A stretch of DNA of 52,186 nt from JAJDFU01 sp964641965. Lineage in GTDB: Bacteria > Bacteroidota > Bacteroidia > Chitinophagales > Saprospiraceae. The DNA lies in contig CAZXLD010000034.1 in the NCBI GenBank assembly GCA_964641965.1, forward strand, positions 1-52,186, given 5' to 3'. A program made the position numbers and the translations under genes. Every line of letters begins with the position of its first letter. Position 1 is the stretch's first letter. Positions 18,522 to 27,451 of this stretch are shown here, one piece after another. Under the pieces are notes generated by a model. It saw only the letters and a program-made list of their open reading frames with translations. It did not search any database and was not told the origin of the DNA.

Positions 18522-19625
18522 CTACTTTTTACTGCTTTCTCGAGGCCGACACTCTTTCATGATGGTAGCCTTGACCAACTTGGGGTTGTTGATCACTTCA
18601 TAAAAGCCGTCCAAAAAGCGAATAATTTTATCCCTTTCTTTTTCTTCAAGCGGGGTAAAGTTGTGCACGGTAGCATAGAAATCGTCCTTTTTGGCCCTGA
18701 ATTTTTCGAACGCTTGGTTAAACTCTTCCTCTGAACTACAATAGCTGCGATAAATCCGGTCCGTTACACTCTTAATGGGTAAAAAGTCTGGGGGAATGGC
18801 ATAAACCGCGTTGACGAAGCCGCAATAGTCAAAGTCGTAAGGGACTGCAAAGAGCTCCTTGTTGGCCAAATCTTGTCCGGCAAGTAGTTTGACATTGTGT
18901 TTACCTTTGATAGACCAATCGGAGTTCCCGATCATGTATTGGAAAAGTGCAAGCTCTGCGGCATGATAAGGGTCGGTGTTCTCTGGTAAAACGCCTCGAT
19001 TATCCAAATACCGCAAACCGGTCCGGGCCTCCATAGCGTCTCCTGATTCAATAATAAATCCGTAATCCGTTCGGACCTTGTCGTCTCGGCCGGTATCAAC
19101 AAAATCAATATGTAACAAACAAGCCTGGAAGCTTTTTTCAGTTAATTGGTTGTATAGCTTATAGACCAAAAATTCTTTCAGTAAGTAATCTTGATAGTGA
19201 CCGCCTTCCTTGCATTTATTGACCAACTTGATCTTATTCCAATTTTTTAGGTTTTTAATTGGAACTTCACCTTTTTTAAAATTGAGCATAATGGGTGCGT
19301 AATCACAATTCTGTAGCCTGTAATTTCCTCTGGGTTTTATGCGCAAAGATTGCTGCACTTTAATAGTATCACCGATTGAGAAGGTAAGAAGAGCTTCCTG
19401 ATATTCATTCTTCATCTTCCGGCGGGTAAGGTTGCGAAAATCACTTTTGAGTGTAATTTTCAAGGGTTCGCTCCGATGGAAAAAATCGAGGGTGTCGGGC
19501 AAATAATTGGCATATTCTTCTTTTTCGATTTGGCGATCTTCGGTTAATAAGATCACTTCAGTCTGGGCCGAAAGTAGGGTACAGGTAGAAAAAGCTATGG
19601 TAGTCAGTAAGAGTCGAAGGGACAT
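18522..19625 (-). CDS. Secreted CotH-like kinase-fold protein, paralogue 3 of 3
   Basis: A 367-residue exported protein; the ATG at 19625 gives a clean signal peptide (MSLRLLLTTIAFSTC, cleaved near LLSAQ), whereas a TTG 27 bases upstream adds residues ahead of it. Shared with its two neighbours are an R-x-RG-R/K block followed by a Cys and PPI/PIMLNFKK (near residues 98-125), KLV-x2-CK, LKE-Y/F-L-x-YKL, and a catalytic-loop-like IGNSDWSIKGKHN followed about 20 residues later by PYDFD. These match the order of motifs in CotH kinases (RG..., D...N, P-W/Y-D-x-D), where Asp and Asn bind metal and act in catalysis. The substrate is unknown. It is last in the operon, 11 bases after paralogue 2. Confidence 0.65.
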   Translation of the reverse strand: MSLRLLLTTIAFSTCTLLSAQTEVILLTEDRQIEKEEYANYLPDTLDFFHRSEPLKITLKSDFRNLTRRKMKNEYQEALLTFSIGDTIKVQQSLRIKPRGNYRLQNCDYAPIMLNFKKGEVPIKNLKNWNKIKLVNKCKEGGHYQDYLLKEFLVYKLYNQLTEKSFQACLLHIDFVDTGRDDKVRTDYGFIIESGDAMEARTGLRYLDNRGVLPENTDPYHAAELALFQYMIGNSDWSIKGKHNVKLLAGQDLANKELFAVPYDFDYCGFVNAVYAIPPDFLPIKSVTDRIYRSYCSSEEEFNQAFEKFRAKKDDFYATVHNFTPLEEKERDKIIRFLDGFYEVINNPKLVKATIMKECRPRESSKK

Positions 19626-19636
19626 AAGTACAGGTT

Positions 19637-20722
19637 TTAGGGTTGTTGACAAGGTGGCATTTGAATTTTATCCCAGGTACGAGGAGTGTCTAATTGAGAG
19701 AAGAAGGTTTTCAGGTAATTTAGCATTTGTTTCTTTTGACCCTTTCCCAAATAAGGGAATTCAGAAATGGTTGACTCTAGCTCCTCCCGTTTGGAGGTTA
19801 GGTAGGTAAAAGCTGACTGACACTGCTCAATGCTAAGGCAGGATGCCAGAAAGGGGCGGTCCAATACCTGAATTTTACCGGTAGCCGGAGGGGTTGCATA
19901 GGGTGCATCTACAATGGATGCCGCATCAAAATCGTAGGGTATAGTAAATGTATTTTCTGGTTTTTCATCCTTTTGGCGGAAGGTTTTAATGTTTTGAGCC
20001 CCCAGGATGCTCCAATCCGGATTGCCGATCATATATTGAAATAAGGCTAACATGGCATAGTATTCTTGATTTACGCTTTTGGGATAAAGGGAAAATTTAT
20101 TTAAATACTCCATATCCAGCCTTTTCCCTACCGATTCTCCCTCTTCGATCACAAAGCCAAAGCTCTTTCGACTCCAGTCCTTCTTTCCGGTATTTTGCAG
20201 GGTCATTTCGATTAGCCGTACTTGAAAACTGGTTGGGGTAAGCACATTGAAAAGTCGATATACGAGGTATTCTTTGAGAATTACATTTTCATACTCGGAT
20301 CCTTTTTTGCAAGGGCTTACCAACTTTAACTTTTCCAGGGACTTGAAATTTTCGTGTATGATGTCCGATTTTTTCAGATTTAATTTGATGGGGGGGAGCT
20401 CGCAAAGCCGCCTTCTGGATTTTCCTCGAGCCCGGATTCGAACATTCAGCCGAACCTCCAGGCTATCGGAAACCCGAGTTGTCAGCATTGCTTTTTGATA
20501 CTTTTCTTCGTATCGCTCCTCACTGAATTGGTCAAAGTCGCTTACCAGTGTTAATTTAAGATACTGATCTGCCCCGAAAAGGTCAATCTTTTCTTTTTGA
20601 TAGCCTTCAAGAGTAGATGGGGCTGCTGGTTGATCGGTTAGGGCATTGTACAGTCCTTGTTGGGCGGTTACCATACTTGCAGCGGCTGTAAATAATTGGA
20701 TGAGGAGTACGTATCTACGCAT
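19637..20722 (-). CDS. Secreted CotH-like kinase-fold protein, paralogue 2 of 3
   Basis: A 361-residue exported protein with signal peptide (residues 1-20, ending VTAQ). It keeps RIRARGKSRRRLCELPPI, LNLKKSD, KLVSPCKKG, LKEYLVYRLFN and the loop IGNPDWSILGAQN, but the His found before the Asn in paralogues 1 and 3 is replaced by Gln; PYDFD is intact. It lies 4 bases after paralogue 1 and 11 bases before paralogue 3, so the three are surely one transcript. C-terminal about 90 residues are helical and end PPCQQP; a Cys near the end and one in SCLSIEQC may form a disulfide, as in the other two copies. Confidence 0.62.
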   Translation of the reverse strand: MRRYVLLIQLFTAAASMVTAQQGLYNALTDQPAAPSTLEGYQKEKIDLFGADQYLKLTLVSDFDQFSEERYEEKYQKAMLTTRVSDSLEVRLNVRIRARGKSRRRLCELPPIKLNLKKSDIIHENFKSLEKLKLVSPCKKGSEYENVILKEYLVYRLFNVLTPTSFQVRLIEMTLQNTGKKDWSRKSFGFVIEEGESVGKRLDMEYLNKFSLYPKSVNQEYYAMLALFQYMIGNPDWSILGAQNIKTFRQKDEKPENTFTIPYDFDAASIVDAPYATPPATGKIQVLDRPFLASCLSIEQCQSAFTYLTSKREELESTISEFPYLGKGQKKQMLNYLKTFFSQLDTPRTWDKIQMPPCQQP

Positions 20723-20726
20723 GTGA

Positions 20727-21842
20727 TTAATCGGTTGTAGGTATCGGTATGGGAACCCAGGTTTTACAGTTTTGATGAAAAAACTGATCCACTTTTTTAG
20801 GGTTTTGAATAATCGAATAAAACTCTTTAATATAACGAATCATGTGCTTTTTTTCCAGCTTGGATAAGAGGGGGAAATCTGTAATTAATTGATAAATAGA
20901 TTCTTCCTTTGTGAGAAAAAGCTGGAAAACAGCGTTCAAATCTTCCTGAATTGCACAATAGCCCAAGTATCGTCGCTGTCTGACGTTCTCCAATTCCAGC
21001 TCTTGCCTGGGGAGCGCATATTCAGCATCGACCAGCCCGGTCACATCAAAATCATAGGGGACAGCATATAGTATAGAAGGAGCGTCTTGTTGAGCAATGA
21101 ACTTCAAGTTATGCCCTTTCGCTAAATGCCAATCCGTATTCCCGATCATAAACTGGAAAACAGCCACCAATAGCAGGTAAGTCCGGTCGGCTTGTTGCCA
21201 ACTGTTTGGGGTATGTGCATTGACTTCACTGCCTCGGATGCGTTGGGCCAGATCATCCACATCTTCAATAATAAAGCCGTGATTGTTCCAGCTTTTCTTT
21301 TCATTACCGGCATCTAAGAATTGGATATCCAGTAAACGCACCTGAAAGCTCCTTTCGGTGAGCAGATTGAAGATCTTGTATGCCAGATATTCTTTAAACA
21401 GGTAATTTCTATACCATTTTTCCTTCTTGCAGGGGGTGACCAACTTGGCTCTTTCCAGATCGACCAGAGCAGGGATGGAGAGCTCTGTTTTTTTAAAATT
21501 GAGCATGATCGGTGGAAAATTACAAATGCGCAATCTGGATTTTCCCCGGGTACGTAAACGGACTGGGAAAGACAGACCCACCGTTTCATCCAATGCCAAT
21601 TGAAACTCAGCCGGTTGGTATTCCGTGTTCAATTTATTGGAAAAGAGTTGGGAGAAATTACTTTTGAGGGTCAAGCTTAGGGGGGCAGCTTCTTCATAAA
21701 GGCCTGCGAAAGAAGAAAGGGCTTTTTCAACCTGAGGTGCTGAAGGGGAGGCTTCAGCGTTTAAGAGAAAAAATTGTTCTTGCCCGCAAATCCGACTCCA
21801 GGCAGCAAATAAGAGTAGCAAGCTGAGGGTGATGGTTTTCAT
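20727..21842 (-). CDS. Secreted CotH-like kinase-fold protein, paralogue 1 of 3
   Basis: A 371-residue exported protein, first in the operon, with a signal peptide (residues 1-20, cleavage near RICGQ). Motifs in order: LRTRGKSRLRICNFPPIM, LNFKKTE, KLVTPCKKE, LFKEYLAYKIFN, the loop IGNTDWHLAKGHN (Asp and Asn as in a kinase catalytic loop) and PYDFDVTGLVDAEYA (metal-binding Asp). The three paralogues diverge strongly outside these motifs, which indicates an old duplication kept under selection at the presumed active site. Secreted kinase-fold proteins of the CotH type are known to phosphorylate extracellular proteins; that role here is inference. A 1-mismatch -7 box (TACCTTCG on the minus strand, 21865-21872) lies upstream. 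Confidence 0.65.
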   Translation of the reverse strand: MKTITLSLLLLFAAWSRICGQEQFFLLNAEASPSAPQVEKALSSFAGLYEEAAPLSLTLKSNFSQLFSNKLNTEYQPAEFQLALDETVGLSFPVRLRTRGKSRLRICNFPPIMLNFKKTELSIPALVDLERAKLVTPCKKEKWYRNYLFKEYLAYKIFNLLTERSFQVRLLDIQFLDAGNEKKSWNNHGFIIEDVDDLAQRIRGSEVNAHTPNSWQQADRTYLLLVAVFQFMIGNTDWHLAKGHNLKFIAQQDAPSILYAVPYDFDVTGLVDAEYALPRQELELENVRQRRYLGYCAIQEDLNAVFQLFLTKEESIYQLITDFPLLSKLEKKHMIRYIKEFYSIIQNPKKVDQFFHQNCKTWVPIPIPTTD

Positions 21843-22375
21843 ACTTGTGGCCTAGGTGCATCTTCGAAGGTAATCAACTCTGAAATCCTATGAAATTCTG
21901 GAGGTTGAATTTATGGATAGGGTAGAAATGTAGGTAATATGCGAGGGCCTTTTCAGTCCGTGACCTCCCGGCCTTGCACCCAGCGGCCGCGATGTTGAAT
22001 ACTCGCAGCGCGATACTTACGCCTAAAGACCTGATCCTTGTAGCTTGATGCTGGATACTAGCGCCAAAGGCGCGATACTTGAAGCTGGATGCTGGATTCT
22101 CGATGCACGGTGGACGGTGCACGGCGCACGGTAGACGGACAACCTATATCAGGGACGTACACCATTTGCCATTTGCTATTCCCCATTCGTCACTCCAAAC
22201 TCCGCACCCCGCACTCGTCATTCCACATTCGCCACTCGTCATTTGTCATTAGATGCTCGATCCTGTAGATACTTGCTTCGCTGATGCTATTGGCCTAGGG
22301 CCGGTACTGGAAACCTACATTTCTATCAACGAATCTTCTATAAACGAGAATTGGGCATTGAAAATCCTATCCGCC
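21843..22375. other. Intergenic region filled by composite repeat
   Basis: There is no gene between the CotH-like operon and tyrS. Most of it is the composite repeat element annotated at 21955-22275. The last 100 bases before the end of tyrS show nothing recognisable. Confidence 0.7.
21955..22275. repeat. Composite heptad-repeat element, copy B
   Basis: It is built from degenerate GATNCTS heptads (about 22040-22105), a linker containing GGACGGACAACC..., then CATTYGY heptads (about 22160-22255). Two blocks are shared with copy D at 32.3 kb in the same orientation: 22008-22045 (GCGCGATACTTACGCC... with one 3-base difference) and a 32-base identity at 22134-22165. It also carries a short hairpin GCGCCAAAGGCGC. 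It has no plausible coding function. Confidence 0.85.
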
Positions 22376-23650
22376 TCACTTCACCTCCACGATAAACTTG
22401 TTCTTTTTTCCATTTTCTACGAGTAAGTACTTGTCATGGAGTAGATCGGAGGCTGAAACCCTTAGCTCCGGGTCTGACACCTTGTCTTTGTTGACGCTCA
22501 GGGCATTTGCTTGGATAGCCCGGCGGGCATCGCTTTTGGAGCTAACAACTTGTGTTATTTCCGCCACCAGATCAATGATGGTTATCCCGCCTTTCAATTG
22601 CTGGGCGGCTACGCTAAAGGAAGGAATTTCTCGTGCTACCTCTCCCAACGCTTCCCGACTTAGGCCCTGTAGCATGGTTTTGTCGGCTTTCCGGTTGAAG
22701 AGTAGTTCCGATACTTGTAATACAGCTTCATAAGCCTTGTCCGAATGGATCCGCCGGGTCAGTTCCTCAGCCAGCAGACGCTTTCGCTCTCTAGGGTCGT
22801 CCTGGAGATCTATCTCCATTTGAAGTACTTCCTGCTCGGACTTTAACGTAAAGTAGCGGGTAAATTTGGCGATGTCGGCATCATCGGCGTTGATCCAGAA
22901 TTGATAAAACCGGTAGGGCGAGGTCATTTCCGGAGACAACCAGATGTTGCCCTGTTCGGATTTGCCGAACTTGGTCCCGTCGTTTTTGGTCAGCAGGGGG
23001 GTGGTTACTGCGTAGGCCTTCCCGCCTGCATTGCGGCGGATAAACTCCGTACCGGAGGTAATGTTGCCCCATTGGTCAGAGCCTCCCATCTGGAGCTTGC
23101 AGTCGTACTCTTGGTAAAGTACTTGAAAATCATAGGCTTGGAGGAGTTGATAACTGAACTCGGTAAAGGATATCCCGGTTTCGATCCGCTTCTTAACGCT
23201 TTCCTTGCTCATCATATAATTGACGGTCAAGGTTTTTCCCACATTTCTCATGAAGTCCAATACATCCATATTGGCGTAGAAATCCAGGTTGTTGACGATA
23301 CGGGCTGCATACGGACCTTCAAAATCCAGGTAGCCCTGAATTTGTTCCAATTGAATAGCCAGGTTCTGATCTAACTCATCGGTAGACTTCAATTCCCGCT
23401 CTTTGTCCTTTCCACTGGGGTCACCAATCCGTCCGGTAGCGCCTCCCATCAGGACAATGGGTCGGTGGCCACTCAGCTGAAATAAACGCAGCAGCATGAT
23501 CTGCACGTAATTGCCGATGGTTAGCGAGGGGGCCGTTGGGTCAAAACCAATGTAACCGGTCATAGATCCTTTTTGCAAAGCATCTTCCAAGCCAGGGGTG
23601 TGATCTTGCAGCATTTCCCGCCAGCGAAGTTCGGCCATAAAATCGTTCAT
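22376..23650 (-). CDS. tyrS: Tyrosyl-tRNA synthetase
   Basis: Charges tRNA-Tyr with tyrosine; class I synthetase of the bacterial TyrRS type, 424 residues. The HIGH-equivalent segment is PSLTIGN (residues 41-47) after YIGFDPTA, the tyrosine pocket includes YQLLQAYDF and MGGSDQWGN, the KMSKS-equivalent is KFGKS near residue 232, and the last about 65 residues form an S4-like RNA-binding domain (ISVNKDKVSD-like region ending in FIVEVK). A TACCTTTG box on the minus strand (23677-23684) upstream of ATG 23650 matches the -7 consensus, but no TTG at the right distance is visible. Monocistronic. Confidence 0.97.
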   Translation of the reverse strand: MNDFMAELRWREMLQDHTPGLEDALQKGSMTGYIGFDPTAPSLTIGNYVQIMLLRLFQLSGHRPIVLMGGATGRIGDPSGKDKERELKSTDELDQNLAIQLEQIQGYLDFEGPYAARIVNNLDFYANMDVLDFMRNVGKTLTVNYMMSKESVKKRIETGISFTEFSYQLLQAYDFQVLYQEYDCKLQMGGSDQWGNITSGTEFIRRNAGGKAYAVTTPLLTKNDGTKFGKSEQGNIWLSPEMTSPYRFYQFWINADDADIAKFTRYFTLKSEQEVLQMEIDLQDDPRERKRLLAEELTRRIHSDKAYEAVLQVSELLFNRKADKTMLQGLSREALGEVAREIPSFSVAAQQLKGGITIIDLVAEITQVVSSKSDARRAIQANALSVNKDKVSDPELRVSASDLLHDKYLLVENGKKNKFIVEVK

Positions 23651-23763
23651 AATTCAGTCCTCCGTTTTTCAGGGAGCAAAGGTAAGTAAAGTGTGATTTG
23701 GATAAATAGCCGCCCATACCTTTTCCCTTTTTATTCCTCGAACAAGCTTATTTTAGCGCCTTC

Positions 23764-25038
23764 ATGAATACCGTCTACTTTATAGCCCGCCGGGTGGCAG
23801 CCTCCGGGCAACCTACTTTTTCGCGCCTGATCATCCGGATTGCAGTCGTAGCCGTGGCCCTGAGCATTGCAGTCATGATCGTGGCCACCTCTCTGATTGC
23901 AGGTTTCAAACGGGAAATCAGTACCAAGATCTTCGGATTCTGGGGGCATATTCATATTACAGAGGCTTCTCTAGGGCGACCTTTGATTGAAACCTTGCCC
24001 GTTTCCATAGATCAGGACTTTTACCCCGAACTGGCTGACATTGAATCGATCAATTTTCAAGGAAATGATGGTACTTCTTACCAATCTCGGGGAGGTGTCC
24101 GTCATATTCAAGTGTTTGCCTTGAAGCCCGGGATCATCAAAGCCAATGACGAGATCGAAGGGATTATCCTGAAAGGCATTGGTGCTGATTTTGACTGGTC
24201 CTTCCTGAATCAGTATATCCGGGAAGGAGAACCGCTTGTGCTATCGGATTCTGCCATTTCCAGGGAAATTCTGATTTCCAGGCAAACAGCCGACCGCTTG
24301 CGGGTAGAAGTTGGAGATCGGTTTATTGTCTATTTCGTGCAGAAGGGGGAACAGTTGCGGCGACGATTCACCATTAAAGGAATCTACAAGACGGGTTTGG
24401 AAGAATATGACCAGAAATTTGCTCTGGTCGATATCCGACAACTCCAACAGCTACTGGATTGGACCCCAGAACAGGTATCTGGTTTCGAAGTATTTCTGGA
24501 GGATCTGGACGACCTGGAGGCCATGGCGGAATTTATTTACTTTGAAGAGCTCCCGCAAGACCTCTACGCTGAAACCATCCGAGAGAAACTTCCGGAGATC
24601 TTTGAGTGGCTTGACCTACAGGATATTAACGAAGTGGTGATCATTTCGCTAATGCTGGTAGTAGCTGTTATCAATATGATTACGGCGCTTTTGATCCTTA
24701 TTCTGGAACGTACCAACATGATCGGTACCCTAAAAGCCCTCGGCAGTACCAACTGGACGATAAGGGCTATATTTCTCTACTATGCAGCTTATATTATTGG
24801 TTTGGGCTTGTTGTGGGGGAATATTATCGGCTTGGGTTTTTGCTGGTTGCAAGACCGGTTTGGATTTATCACACTGGACGAAACGAATTACTACCTTTCC
24901 GAAGCGCCCATTTTTATTAACCCAATGACAATAATCTTGCTCAATGTAGGCACCTTGGCTCTTACGCTGGTATTCCTGATCGTACCTTCCTGGTTGGTTA
25001 CCCGTATTGAACCCGTGAAAGCGATCCGGTTTAAATGA
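23764..25038 (+). CDS. LolE/FtsX-type ABC transporter permease
   Basis: A 424-residue inner-membrane permease with the FtsX/MacB/LolCE topology: one N-terminal span (about residues 22-45), a periplasmic domain of about 240 residues, and three C-terminal spans (about 293-318, 338-362, 388-412). The ERTNMIGTLKALGST coupling-helix segment between spans 2 and 3 is typical. In Bacteroidota such proteins are annotated as LolE-like and could extract lipoproteins for sorting to the outer membrane; the LolD-type ATPase is not adjacent. It starts 113 bases from the divergent tyrS start. Confidence 0.88.
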   Translation: MNTVYFIARRVAASGQPTFSRLIIRIAVVAVALSIAVMIVATSLIAGFKREISTKIFGFWGHIHITEASLGRPLIETLPVSIDQDFYPELADIESINFQGNDGTSYQSRGGVRHIQVFALKPGIIKANDEIEGIILKGIGADFDWSFLNQYIREGEPLVLSDSAISREILISRQTADRLRVEVGDRFIVYFVQKGEQLRRRFTIKGIYKTGLEEYDQKFALVDIRQLQQLLDWTPEQVSGFEVFLEDLDDLEAMAEFIYFEELPQDLYAETIREKLPEIFEWLDLQDINEVVIISLMLVVAVINMITALLILILERTNMIGTLKALGSTNWTIRAIFLYYAAYIIGLGLLWGNIIGLGFCWLQDRFGFITLDETNYYLSEAPIFINPMTIILLNVGTLALTLVFLIVPSWLVTRIEPVKAIRFK

Positions 25039-25084
25039 TTTTCAAGGTTTTAATTTTCGATTATTCATTTATTGGGAAATGCCA

Positions 25085-25165
25085 AATTTCAAGTGCCGAG
25101 TGTTCGTATCGAGTATCCAGTATCGAGTATCAAGCATCCAGAATCGAGTATCAAGAAACAACTGT
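25085..25165. repeat. Heptad array, copy C (reverse orientation)
   Basis: About eight degenerate GTATCSA heptads (GTATCGAGTATCCAGTATCG and onwards), the reverse complement of the TSGATAC words in copies B and D. It is preceded by AAATGCCAAATTTCAAGT, close to wording at about 130-150 near array A. No linker and no CATTYGC half are present, so this is only one part of the composite element. It lies 68 bases before xseB. Confidence 0.75.
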
Positions 25166-25232
25166 ATTGGCGAATCGCGTATGAATTACAACCGTTCGCC
25201 GCAAACCTTTAACCATCTACTGACTTCCGTCT

Positions 25233-25415
25233 ATGAAATACGAAGAAGCACTAAGGGAATTACAGGAAATAGTGGATGCGCTCCAGGATCAACGGATTTC
25301 TATGGATGTATTGGAGGAACGTATTGAGCGTGCCGCTACGCTGATCCGATTTTGCCGGAAAAAGTTAAGGACGACTTCCGAAAAGATGGATGCGCTGTTT
25401 CAGGAAGAAGAATAG
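25233..25415 (+). CDS. xseB: Exodeoxyribonuclease VII small subunit
   Basis: A 60-residue helical protein. YEEALRELQEIVDALQDQRI and the following acidic/Arg-rich helices (ERIERAATLIRFCRKKLR) match the XseB signature (LEEIV..LE.g...le.sl..Y..G..L...c...L). XseB binds several copies along the large subunit XseA and activates its single-strand DNA exonuclease. XseA is not in this window, although the two are usually neighbours, so here xseB is separated from its partner or xseA lies elsewhere. Start at ATG 25233. Confidence 0.9.
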   Translation: MKYEEALRELQEIVDALQDQRISMDVLEERIERAATLIRFCRKKLRTTSEKMDALFQEEE

Positions 25416-25508
25416 GGCTATCGATTCTCCTTTCGTCGAAATTTTTCCACTTTTCTATTCATCTTGTCGATTTTCGAGGGAATCCGATTGATTTAACTCC
25501 TTTCCCGC

Positions 25509-27062
25509 ATGGCCCGGAATAGTAATCTGGATTTCCTGAAAACCTATCGCATCCCGCTCTTATTCAGCTTGGTCAAGCTTTTGGCCCATTTCCTGACCAA
25601 TTCCAATTATGGTTTGCACCGGGATGAATACCTGTATCTGGACCTGGGCCGCCATTTGGGATGGGGCTTTATGGAAGTCCCGCCCGTTATAGCCGTACTG
25701 GCTGCCGGTATCAATGCATTTGGTGCAGAGGTTTGGGTAGTTCGATTGGCGCCTACATTGGCCGGTACCATCCTGATCTTTCTTGTGGGATGGCAGGTGC
25801 AAAAGCTAAAAGGGTCAGAATGGGCTCAAGGACTGGCGTGTCTGGGTTTTTTGTTGGCGCCGGCCTACCTGAGAGGTAATACCCTATTTCAACCCGTCAC
25901 CTTTAACCAGTTTATGTGGTTTATTAGCTGCCTGTTGTTTGTAGAGCTGGTCCGTACTCAAAATAGCCGGATTTGGTATGGGATTGGAGTCGCTGCCGGT
26001 ATAGGCATCCTGACCAAATACTCGATAGCCTTACTGTATCTGGGGCTGGGTATTGGGTTGCTGTTGAGTGCGCATCGGATCTGGTTTCGAAAACCTTATC
26101 CGTATTTTGCCCTTGGCCTGGCACTCTTGATTGCAGCGCCCAACCTTTGGTGGCAGGTGGACCACAACTTGCCCATTGTAGCCCACATGAAAGAATTGAC
26201 CCGGACCCAATTGGTTAATGTAGAACCACTTGGATTTACCATTGCCCAATTCCTGATGTTGTTTTCAGGTGCTGTTATCGCCATAAGCGGGTTGATTTAC
26301 CTCTTCGTGAAAAAGGAGGTGAGACCCTACCATTTTATTGGGGTTGCTGCGTTGGCGACGATCGGTATTATCGGGTCATTAAGTGGGAAGCCTTACTACA
26401 CCTTAGGTATTTATCCCATGCTTATGGTTTTTGGGGGCATGGCCCTGGATCAATGGATTCGAAGTGTTTCCTGGAAATGGGCAATGAGTATTGTCCTTAT
26501 CGTGAGTAGCTTGGTGATATTGCCTTACTCCCTGTTGATTCTTCCTTTGGATCAAATGCGAGCCTACTGTGCCTACATGAAAGATACCTTCGGGCTAAGT
26601 ATGCCTCTGCGTTGGGAAGATGGCCGGTATTACGAAATTCCCCAAGATTATGCAGATATGTTTGGCTGGGATGAAATGGCTAAAAAAGTCATATCCTTTT
26701 ATGAGGCGTTGCCGGAATCCGAGAAAGAGGGCTTGGTTATCCAGGGTGGAAGTTACGGACATGCGGGGGCTATCAATTACTTTGGTAGAGATTTCGGCTT
26801 GCCTGAGGCCTACAGTTTTAATGGTAGTTATAGGATCTGGGTCCCGGAAGAAATTCCCAATTTTCAACGCCATATACTAGTGGACGACCGCAAGCACTAT
26901 TCTTCCAACCACTTTAACTCGATGACTCTGGTAGACAGCGTGGCCAATCCCTTCGCCCGGGATCCAGGCTACATCTATTACCGCACCCAACCCAAAGTAG
27001 ACTTGCCGAGCACCTGGCGCACCATTGTGCAGGAAGAAAAGGCGGAGTTTAATTTTCATTGA
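25509..27062 (+). CDS. Glycosyltransferase family 39-like membrane protein
   Basis: A 517-residue protein with about ten membrane spans in the N-terminal two thirds and a soluble C-terminal part. GLHRDEYLYLDLGRHLGWGF (a part of it) carries the Asp/Glu pair of the first periplasmic loop found in the PMT/ArnT (GT39, GT-C) fold; VPPVIAVLAAG and RLAPTLAGTILIF follow. Such enzymes move a sugar from a polyprenyl-phosphate donor to protein or lipid on the periplasmic side. It starts 93 bases after xseB. The acceptor is unknown. A second GT39-like gene occurs at 40219-41901 but the two are not close copies. Confidence 0.85.
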   Translation: MARNSNLDFLKTYRIPLLFSLVKLLAHFLTNSNYGLHRDEYLYLDLGRHLGWGFMEVPPVIAVLAAGINAFGAEVWVVRLAPTLAGTILIFLVGWQVQKLKGSEWAQGLACLGFLLAPAYLRGNTLFQPVTFNQFMWFISCLLFVELVRTQNSRIWYGIGVAAGIGILTKYSIALLYLGLGIGLLLSAHRIWFRKPYPYFALGLALLIAAPNLWWQVDHNLPIVAHMKELTRTQLVNVEPLGFTIAQFLMLFSGAVIAISGLIYLFVKKEVRPYHFIGVAALATIGIIGSLSGKPYYTLGIYPMLMVFGGMALDQWIRSVSWKWAMSIVLIVSSLVILPYSLLILPLDQMRAYCAYMKDTFGLSMPLRWEDGRYYEIPQDYADMFGWDEMAKKVISFYEALPESEKEGLVIQGGSYGHAGAINYFGRDFGLPEAYSFNGSYRIWVPEEIPNFQRHILVDDRKHYSSNHFNSMTLVDSVANPFARDPGYIYYRTQPKVDLPSTWRTIVQEEKAEFNFH

Positions 27063-27451
27063 AGGAGGTACTTATGGTGGTTCATGACTGAAATCCTTAA
27101 TGGGTGGGACACTGCCTACTTTTACCTACCAGTGGTCTGTTAATGGTGAACTATTCTGCCTACTCTTGATCACCTGATGTAGAAAATACCTTTCCTCCAA
27201 CTCTTTAGCATCAACTTAGGAGCTACCGGATAGCTGCACCATTTATGCTACGGCTTAATTACCTGACACAATTACATTTTTACAGTACTTCGAGTGTATT
27301 CAATAGCATATAGAAATTTGATTGTATGTTAAATACACATTTTATAAATGTAAATAATGTATACTCAAAAATTAATGGCAAGTCGTATTAAACCGATGTA
27401 CTTTGAGGTAGTCTAACGCACATAACGTATTAATCCACAAAACCAAGAAAC
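27063..27451. other. Long intergenic region upstream of the LTxxQ gene
   Basis: This stretch has no gene and no tRNA. The right third is very AT-rich and carries two overlapping dyads: TGTAT-GTTAA-ATACA (27323-27337) and ACATTT-TAT-AAATGT (27337-27351). These would suit a repressor or activator site for the gene at 27452. The left part shows nothing recognisable. Confidence 0.5.
27323..27351. promoter_or_regulatory. Overlapping dyads, candidate operator
   Basis: Two perfect inverted repeats share a base and lie about 100 bases before the ATG of the LTxxQ gene. Both are AT-rich and of the size bound by dimeric helix-turn-helix regulators. Because the region is AT-rich, chance dyads are possible. 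Confidence 0.3.

Noticed and set aside
18357..18734. 125-codon plus-strand frame overlapping the CotH-like paralogue 3
   Set aside because: It runs antisense to the strongly supported CotH-like gene and shows low-complexity hydrophobic composition, so it is a shadow frame.
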